A stretch of 18,862 nucleotides of DNA from UMGS973 sp963609975. GTDB lineage: Bacteria; Bacillota; Clostridia; Peptostreptococcales; Anaerovoracaceae. The stretch's first letter is position 1. Each line of letters starts with the position of its first letter. The DNA lies in NCBI GenBank assembly GCA_963609975.1, contig CAVDMD010000039.1:1-18862 (forward strand). The letters run 5' to 3'. Shown one piece after another: positions 14,839-18,862 of this stretch. The position numbers and the translations under genes were made by a program. The notes below the pieces were generated by a model. It was not told where the DNA came from. It worked only from the letters and a program-made list of their open reading frames with translations, and searched no databases.

Positions 14839-15471
14839 CTATTTCTGACCTTTTACTGCATACTGGATACGGAGAAGTCCGCCTTTGTTGCCCGGAACTG
14901 CGCCTTTAACCAGCATAAGGTTTCTATCTTCAATAACTTTTACTAATTCAACATTCTGTACGGTGACAGTGTCTCTACCCATTCTGCCGGGACCTTTGTT
15001 GCCCTTGAATACTCTTGACGGATAAGTACCTGCTGCCAGTGCTCCGGCCAGTCTCTTGTGTTTTGAACCGTGAGTCATAGGTCCTCTGTGGTGTCCGTGT
15101 CTCTTGATGTTACCCTGAGTTCCCTTACCTTTTGAAGTTCCTGTGATGTCAAGCTTCTTGCCCACTTCAAACTCAGCAACGGTTATTACCTGTCCGATTT
15201 CGTAGCTTTCGCCTTCTTCGTTTCTGAATTCAGCCAGATGCTTCTTGACAGGAATGTCATTCTTTGCGAAATGACCTGTCATAGGTTTGTTAACTCTGTG
15301 CGGTTTCTGGTCTTCAAAACCAACCTGTACTGCGTTGTATCCGTCAGTCTCAACTGTCTTGATCTGAGTTACAACTTCCGGACCTGCCTCGATTACAGTT
15401 ACAGGAACAACGTTTCCTGCTTCTGTGAAGATCTGAGTCATTCCGACTTTTTTGCCTAGAATCATCTTCAT
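14839..15471 (-). CDS. rplC: Large ribosomal subunit protein uL3
   Basis: 210 residues, usual length. It begins MKMILGKKVGMTQIFTEAGN. The long central extension has GTSKGKGTQGNIKRHGHHRG and GTYPSRVFKGNKGPGRMGRD, which reaches toward the peptidyl transferase centre. It begins assembly of the 50S 3' domain. It is preceded by a 78-nt spacer with two hairpins after rpsJ, the largest gap in the S10 section. Confidence 0.98.
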   Translation of the reverse strand: MKMILGKKVGMTQIFTEAGNVVPVTVIEAGPEVVTQIKTVETDGYNAVQVGFEDQKPHRVNKPMTGHFAKNDIPVKKHLAEFRNEEGESYEIGQVITVAEFEVGKKLDITGTSKGKGTQGNIKRHGHHRGPMTHGSKHKRLAGALAAGTYPSRVFKGNKGPGRMGRDTVTVQNVELVKVIEDRNLMLVKGAVPGNKGGLLRIQYAVKGQK

Positions 15472-15501
15472 GTTTATTTTTCCTCCTAAATTCTTACAGC
15501 G

Positions 15502-15549
15502 GATTGCTCCTTGTCAATCTGAGCAATCATACTAAGGGGAGTTCCCTTA
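15502..15549 (-). promoter_or_regulatory. Two hairpins in the rpsJ-rplC spacer
   Basis: Right after the rpsJ stop the transcript folds into TAAGGG/CCCTTA (15544-15549 with 15533-15538, 5-nt loop). It then forms a perfect 8-bp stem GATTGCTC/GAGCAATC (15521-15528 with 15502-15509, 11-nt loop). No U-run follows the second stem, so it is not a standard terminator. It may set the rpsJ:rplC ratio by RNA processing, mRNA stability or protein binding. The stems are seen; the function is inference. Confidence 0.45.
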
Positions 15550-15861
15550 CTATAATTTGATTTCGATGCTTACGCCTGCAGGTAAATCCAACTTGGTCAG
15601 TGCGTCAGTTGTCTTTGGTGTAGCATTTGTGATGTCGATCAGTCTCTTGTGAGTTCTCTGTTCGAACTGTTCTCTTGAGTCCTTGTACTTGTGTACCGCT
15701 CTCAAAATAGTTACAACTTCTTTTTCTGTCGGTAGCGGAATAGGTCCCGAAACGTCTGCGCCGGTTTTTTTGGCTGTCTCAACGATCTTTGCCGCTGACT
15801 GGTCTAATAACGCGTGGTCATAGGCCTTAAGCTTAATTCTGATTTTCTGTAATTCGCTCAT
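15550..15861 (-). CDS. rpsJ: Small ribosomal subunit protein uS10 (NusE)
   Basis: 103 residues, usual length. It begins MSELQKIRIKLKAYDHALLD and contains SGPIPLPTEKEVVTILRAVH, FEQRTHKRLIDI and the terminal PAGVSIEIKL. uS10 works in the 30S head and, with NusB, in antitermination complexes. It is the first gene of the operon, with an AGGAGG site at 15868-15873 and a long structured leader. TAG stop; hairpins follow. Confidence 0.99.
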   Translation of the reverse strand: MSELQKIRIKLKAYDHALLDQSAAKIVETAKKTGADVSGPIPLPTEKEVVTILRAVHKYKDSREQFEQRTHKRLIDITNATPKTTDALTKLDLPAGVSIEIKL

Positions 15862-15880
15862 TTTTGTCCTCCTAAAATTT

Positions 15881-16100
15881 TTGTACAGTTATCGCTATGC
15901 TTGTACAAGGGGTTCAAACGCCTTGTTTTCAATGTGTACAGGGTTTGTGCTTACTTAGTACACAGTCCCGTGTGTTTCCTGCAAAACCACACAGATAAAA
16001 AACAGGCGAATCCCTACGCCACCGTCCTGCGGTGACAATTGCTCGGTGGAAATTCCCATATAGCACTGCAACTTCCCACTTCATCGCCTAAAGCAAGCCT
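15881..16100 (-). ncRNA. Long structured 5' leader of the S10 operon (riboregulator candidate)
   Basis: From the predicted start (about 16098-16100) to the rpsJ ribosome site the transcript is rich in helices. AGGCGA (16084-16089) can close on TCGCCT (16004-16009), followed by G and U6 (15997-16002), giving a terminator-like 3' edge. Inside lie an imperfect stem (16068-16079 with 16032-16042) and a 7-bp hairpin (16030-16036 with 16018-16024). GGCG (16017-16020) can instead pair locally with CGCC (16005-16008), so helices compete. Downstream are 7-bp stems (15988-15994 with 15968-15974; 15958-15964 with 15933-15939) and 6-bp stems (15921-15926 with 15905-15910, or 15903-15908 with 15881-15886). 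It could be an r-protein leader, an attenuator, or an independent ornate ncRNA. Its size and lineage recall raiA-motif RNA, but I cannot confirm that. Confidence 0.55.
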
Positions 16101-16104
16101 TTGT

Positions 16105-16133
16105 AGTATATAACAAACGGGAAAACATTGCAA
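16105..16133 (-). promoter_or_regulatory. Main promoter of the S10-spc-alpha operon
   Basis: TTGCAA (16128-16133), 17-nt spacer, TATACT (16105-16110) on the minus strand; transcription starts near 16098-16100. Directly upstream are three A-tracts on this strand (16137-16142, 16149-16154, 16158-16164) spaced about one helical turn apart, resembling an UP element or curved DNA. This fits a highly expressed ribosomal promoter. Confidence 0.8.
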
Positions 16134-16328
16134 CCCTTTTTTGAAAAGTTTTTTGGGTTTTTTTCAGGCTGTATCTCAGTGTTTTCAACCGCTTCAGCCG
16201 CGTCTTTTATTACACGGCTCCTTGCGTTTCCGTTTCGCCGAAAAACAACAAAAAAAATGAATGTATTTATTTTTTGGTATAGTTATTGTATACTTAATAC
16301 ATCTACAAATTTATGAGGAGATAATGAG
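16134..16328. other. Divergent intergenic region, no gene seen
   Basis: No supportable coding frame here; a 62-codon plus-strand frame at 16128-16316 runs through A/T-tracts and the promoter and looks spurious. It contains the A-tracts of the rpsJ promoter and a plus-strand stem AGCCG/CGGCT around 16196-16218. The XRE gene's control sequences are at the right end. Confidence 0.6.
16288..16320 (+). promoter_or_regulatory. Possible promoter/operator and ribosome site of the XRE gene
   Basis: TATACT at 16289-16294 is a good -10, but the -35 region (around 16266-16271, TTTATT) is poor. GTATACTTAATAC (16288-16300) has GTAT/ATAC arms, a possible operator half-site pair for an autoregulating XRE protein. 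GAGGAG (16315-16320) lies 8 nt before the ATG. Confidence 0.35.
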
Positions 16329-16661
16329 ATGAAAAAGTCAGACTACAATAATTTAGGTCCTAAAATAAAAAAGCTGCGTGTTGAAATGGATTTCACGCAG
16401 GCTCAGGTAGCGGAGGCACTTGATGTGACTCCCGGATATATCAGCAATGTGGAAAACAACCGCACAGCTATGTCGCTGAAAATTTTAATATATTATGCGC
16501 AGCTAATGGGTATTTCGCTGGACTCTCTGGTAGGCCGCATCGATTCGGACTATCAGGCTACAGCCTTAGATAACGAGATATGCAATATTATTCATCAGAT
16601 GAGTACGGACAATAAGGAGAAACTGCTCCGGACATTAAAGATATGGAATAAGGAACTGTAA
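16329..16661 (+). CDS. Small XRE-family helix-turn-helix regulator
   Basis: 110 residues. The HTH_3/cro-C1 domain spans about 8-66: KIKKLRVEMDFTQAQVAEAL and DVTPGYISNVENNRTAMSL, with the recognition helix around 34-44. LMGISLDSLVGR follows at 59-70, the usual end of the domain. The remaining 40 residues are a short helical tail, possibly for dimerisation; no sensor domain. It is transcribed divergently from the ribosomal operon, which is normally preceded by fusA/tuf. Target unknown; autoregulation is common in the family. A terminator follows immediately. Confidence 0.93.
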   Translation: MKKSDYNNLGPKIKKLRVEMDFTQAQVAEALDVTPGYISNVENNRTAMSLKILIYYAQLMGISLDSLVGRIDSDYQATALDNEICNIIHQMSTDNKEKLLRTLKIWNKEL

Positions 16662-16662
16662 C

Positions 16663-16693
16663 TTATTAAGGCGGATATTCTCCGCCTTAATAA
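16663..16693. terminator. Bidirectional terminator between convergent genes
   Basis: A perfect 13-bp inverted repeat (16663-16675 with 16681-16693) with a 5-nt loop. It begins right after the XRE stop and is followed by CTTTTAT on the plus strand; A-rich outer stem bases also give U's in the other direction. It ends 3 nt before the PNPOx-like stop codon, so it serves both genes. Confidence 0.9.
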
Positions 16694-16696
16694 CTT

Positions 16697-17227
16697 TTAT
16701 TTCCGTGTGAAGTTCAGCGCCTGCCGGCTGTCATATCCCTGTTTCCTGAAATCAGAAAACAGCACGTCTATTCTGACAGGTTCAATGCAAAGCAGGTGCA
16801 TAGGCTGTCCCTTGTCTGCAAGGTTTTGGAGTACCTCAACAGAAACCCTCTTATACTCTGCATGGGCAAGATATTCCTCTGACATCGGTTCAATGATTTT
16901 GGCAATGCCCATGACCTGCACGCTTTTGAGGCTGCCGAAGTCAGTATTTTTTTCAAAAACAGCAAGACTCACATTATTGTTTTGGGCAAGTCCGATAAAC
17001 TTCTCACCGCCCTCGGTAAAAATCCAGAACTTATCATCATGGAAGCTGTACTCTAAAGGTGTGCAGCGCACATAGTCTCCTGTTCCTGTTGCCAGTGCGC
17101 AGACGGTGCTGCTGCTGAGAAACTCGTCCACAGCAGGCTTTAACTGCTCTCCTGGCATTTCCCTGCGTTCTTTTGTTTTCCAGAAATCTGCCGCTGATTT
17201 ATATTCATCTCTAGTCATAGTTCGCAT
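16697..17227 (-). CDS. Pyridoxamine 5'-phosphate oxidase-like flavin split-barrel protein
   Basis: 176 residues from ATG at 17227. The split-barrel fold is visible from about 30 to 155: FLSSSTVCALATGTGDYVRC, TPLEYSFHDDKFWIFTEGGE, KFIGLAQNNNVSLAVFEK, then VQVMGIAKII. Such proteins bind FMN, F420 or heme; the substrate cannot be told. The frame is open up to a TTG at 17281, but those 18 codons lie mostly in the inverted repeat of the adjacent insertion sequence. ATG 17227 has AAGGG 5 nt upstream and is the better start. The element inserted about 15 bp before this start probably removed the native promoter, so expression is uncertain. Confidence 0.85.
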   Translation of the reverse strand: MRTMTRDEYKSAADFWKTKERREMPGEQLKPAVDEFLSSSTVCALATGTGDYVRCTPLEYSFHDDKFWIFTEGGEKFIGLAQNNNVSLAVFEKNTDFGSLKSVQVMGIAKIIEPMSEEYLAHAEYKRVSVEVLQNLADKGQPMHLLCIEPVRIDVLFSDFRKQGYDSRQALNFTRK

Positions 17228-17242
17228 CTCTTCCCTTTCTAA

Positions 17243-17273
17243 TAGCACCTTGAAAAACTCATATTTCGTAGCA
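17243..17273 (+). repeat. Left terminal inverted repeat of the IS1182-like element
   Basis: 31 bp, from TAGCACCTTG to CGTAGCA. It matches the right end inverted with one substitution and 3 nt of small indels. It overlaps the open frame upstream of the PNPOx-like ATG. Confidence 0.9.
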
Positions 17274-17302
17274 TAATACAATAAAATGCCTGTATATGCA
17301 GC

Positions 17303-18685
17303 TTACCTTATCTGCATTTTCAGCAGATTATTTGCTGCTTTGGAGATTACTTTCCTTGCCGTTTTTTTGAACATCTTAGGTTTGCACTGTTCTTTGTACG
17401 GGCATCCTTCACATTGACTTCTGTCAAATGAAATGTGGCACTGTCTGTTCTGAGTGTTATACGAACAGCTTTTTGGTTCATGCCCGCCAGGGCAGCTTAT
17501 CACTTTTGTTCCTTCTTCATTGAATACGAAATCAGCTGCAATATCCGGTGATGTTTTACCTGTAAGACTTGTGGTTATCAGTTCTATGTTCTTCTCATCG
17601 GCAGGTTTTTTGTTTTCAGCTCCGCTGTAGGCGCCGTCAGCAACTATGACAGTTCTCTCTTTCTGTCTTTCCATCTGTTCAAGATGTTCTCTGATAAAAC
17701 GGCTGTCACTATGTATGTTCTGTTCGTAGTGATAATCTGTTACGACAGAACCATTTTCACATACTGACTCTTCAAGATTGGCTGAATATCCTCTGTGTTC
17801 TTTCCCTGCTTTGATCCGGAAAGTGGCTTCCGGGTCAGACGGATTCTGCATCATATCGGATTTCATTACTCCGTCTTCTTTTGTTCGCAGACGTCTTTCA
17901 CTGTTTTCTGTAATTGTCTGTTCTGAAAGACATCTGACTAACAGCTCATATTCTGCTGAATCATTGTAATCCGATTCACACAGCTTAAGAAGTCTGTCTG
18001 CATCAGAAAGCATCTGCTTCATACGACTGTCCACATCTGTGCTCCTCTGATGATAGATAACTCTGTTGTAGTCATCAGGTTCTGTATAGTGCTTTAAATC
18101 CTCAGTAAGGACATTTTCTTCTATCTTGTTCACATATGATGCAAGCCTTGAGATGCATGTATATATCAGTTCCATTCTGCTCAGTTTACGGATATTGGAT
18201 TCAATCATCATAGAGTCCATGCGCCTTACCTTGCCGCTGATACCCATCAGCTTTGCAATGGAAGAGCTCAGATCCTTAACACATTCATGATAAAGGTCTT
18301 TATTGTAAAGGCTTTCATAATCATAGCATCTTTTACGAAAACGACTGAGAGTCTTGTCGCTTAAAGGCTGTTCCTCGAAACTGGTTGTATGAAGCGCATA
18401 CTGGATTCTGAAATCCAGCATAAGATTTTCAACCATTTCATCATCGGAATAGTCAAAGAGTTCTTTGATAATCAGTGCTCCTACAATTACATTGACCGGG
18501 GTATTCGGCCTTGAGGCCTTGTTGCTGTACAGAACTGAGAACCGTTCTTCATCAATGGCCGGAAATATTTCATCGGCAAATACTTTGGCCCATGAATTTT
18601 CCAGTGCTTTCTGTTCTCTTGCGGTTAATCCCGAAAAGCTGTCTGTAATTGAAATCTGCTGAGATGCATTTGATCTGAATGACAT
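17303..18685 (-). CDS. IS1182-family transposase, C-terminally truncated
   Basis: 460 residues. The N-terminal DUF772/InsH-type domain is about 40-130 (NTPVNVIVGALIIKELFDYS, then LSDKTLSRFRKRC). The DDE core shows Asp157 in RRMDSMMIESN and Asp350 in VIVADGAYSG. A Cys-rich segment (CEGCPYKEQC, 425-434) precedes the normal last part. Family members continue about 60-90 residues with an RNGVE-type motif that supplies the catalytic Glu. Here the frame stops after KAANNLLKMQIR and the element's end is only 60 bp away, so that segment is deleted rather than frameshifted. Probably inactive by itself. An AGAAGG ribosome site lies about 9 nt before the ATG. Confidence 0.9.
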   Translation of the reverse strand: MSFRSNASQQISITDSFSGLTAREQKALENSWAKVFADEIFPAIDEERFSVLYSNKASRPNTPVNVIVGALIIKELFDYSDDEMVENLMLDFRIQYALHTTSFEEQPLSDKTLSRFRKRCYDYESLYNKDLYHECVKDLSSSIAKLMGISGKVRRMDSMMIESNIRKLSRMELIYTCISRLASYVNKIEENVLTEDLKHYTEPDDYNRVIYHQRSTDVDSRMKQMLSDADRLLKLCESDYNDSAEYELLVRCLSEQTITENSERRLRTKEDGVMKSDMMQNPSDPEATFRIKAGKEHRGYSANLEESVCENGSVVTDYHYEQNIHSDSRFIREHLEQMERQKERTVIVADGAYSGAENKKPADEKNIELITTSLTGKTSPDIAADFVFNEEGTKVISCPGGHEPKSCSYNTQNRQCHISFDRSQCEGCPYKEQCKPKMFKKTARKVISKAANNLLKMQIR

Positions 18686-18748
18686 AGAAACACCTTCTTT
18701 CTTAAGATATTTCTATTGTACCATATTCAAAACATTTATGCCTGCATT

Positions 18749-18782
18749 TGCTACAGAAATATATGAATTTTTCAAGGTGCTA
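18749..18782 (-). repeat. Right terminal inverted repeat of the IS1182-like element
   Basis: 34 bp from TGCTACAG to AAGGTGCTA, the inverted counterpart of 17243-17273. It has an extra AT and one extra base relative to the left repeat. Confidence 0.9.
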
Positions 18783-18817
18783 TGAGGCTTTTGACCCCAA
18801 CATCATATAATATATGT

Positions 18818-18862
18818 ATGAGAAGCAAATTTACTATCAAACAGATTCTTGCAGACCACTGG
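18818..18862 (+). CDS. 5' fragment of a probable IS91-type transposase
   Basis: The last 45 bases encode MRSKFTIKQILADHW with no stop. The pattern TIKQIL-DHW resembles the start of IS91-family transposases, just before their zinc-binding domain. The frame runs off the window. No Shine-Dalgarno is seen upstream; another ATG at 18814 in a different frame has no recognisable product. Fifteen codons are thin evidence, so this is a tentative call. Confidence 0.45.
   Translation, partial: MRSKFTIKQILADHW

Larger units (their letters stand above)
17243..18782 (-). mobile_element. IS1182-family insertion sequence, internally shortened
   Basis: A 1540-bp element bounded by near-perfect inverted repeats beginning TAGCACCTTGAAAAA at both ends. 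It encodes one IS1182-type transposase that lacks its C-terminus. No clear target duplication: flanks are TTTCTAA on the left and TGAGGCT on the right, with at most a TA dinucleotide shared if the end is set two bases inward. It lies directly upstream of the PNPOx-like gene and 35 bp from an IS91-type start, so it may be inserted near the end of another element. Confidence 0.88.

Noticed and set aside
15881..15906. TTGTAC-17-TACAAA as a second rpsJ promoter
   Set aside because: The start would fall in the Shine-Dalgarno region, and both boxes match consensus poorly; the GUAC arms are better explained as RNA stems.
15881..16100. Naming the leader as raiA-motif RNA or a known riboswitch
   Set aside because: I checked by eye against THF, cobalamin, T-box, SRP and 6S features with no match, and cannot verify raiA without a covariance model.
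16128..16316. 62-codon plus-strand frame upstream of the XRE gene
   Set aside because: It crosses the rpsJ promoter and A-tracts, is rich in Phe from T-runs, and no ribosome site was seen.
17228..17281. TTG start for the PNPOx-like protein
   Set aside because: The extension is translated mainly from the insertion sequence's inverted repeat; ATG 17227 has a proper ribosome site.
18791..18810. TTGACC ... TATAAT as a promoter for the IS91-type gene
   Set aside because: The two boxes are only 9 nt apart, too close for sigma-A.

Overview
The window is a low-GC Gram-positive chromosome segment, most likely from an anaerobic Clostridia (Firmicutes). The gene order is the classic S10-spc-alpha ribosomal cluster. 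Proteins that occur with or without zinc are the Cys-containing forms (S4, type-Z S14, L36, adenylate kinase). Ribosome binding sites are strong AGGAGG types, and type I MetAP and IF-1 sit in the spc/alpha junction. I cannot name the genus from the sequence alone.

Layout. Bases 1-536 hold no intact large gene. They contain a pure TCTG tetranucleotide tract at the window edge, two sigma-A-like promoters pointing left, a decayed Phd/YefM-type antitoxin gene, and the terminator of the ribosomal operon. Bases 537-15861 are one uninterrupted leftward operon of 31 genes, in transcription order: rpsJ, rplC, rplD, rplW, rplB, rpsS, rplV, rpsC, rplP, rpmC, rpsQ, rplN, rplX, rplE, rpsZ, rpsH, rplF, rplR, rpsE, rpmD, rplO, secY, adk, map, infA, rpmJ, rpsM, rpsK, rpsD, rpoA, rplQ. 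Most spacers are under 25 nt, with two TAATG stop/start overlaps (rplD-rplW, rplP-rpmC). Only three spacers exceed 60 nt (rpsJ-rplC, rpsZ-rpsH, rpmJ-rpsM), and each contains stem-loops.

Upstream of rpsJ is a promoter (TTGCAA, 17 nt, TATACT) backed by phased A-tracts, then a leader of about 236 nt packed with helices, including a stem followed by a U6 run. This leader is the most interesting non-coding element here. A small XRE-type regulator is transcribed divergently from the same intergenic region and ends at a bidirectional terminator shared with a convergent flavin split-barrel (PNPOx-like) gene.

The right end is mobile DNA. A 1540-bp IS1182-like element with about 31-34 bp inverted repeats sits about 15 bp upstream of the PNPOx-like start codon. 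Its transposase lacks the C-terminal segment that carries the last catalytic acid. Only 35 bp beyond it, the window ends in the first 15 codons of what looks like an IS91-type transposase.

The long operon makes ribosomal proteins, the Sec channel, RNA polymerase alpha, adenylate kinase, methionine aminopeptidase and IF-1 from one transcription unit. The usual neighbours (fusA/tuf upstream; ecf transporter, truA, rplM-rpsI downstream) are missing, so both flanks look rearranged or lie next to contig ends.
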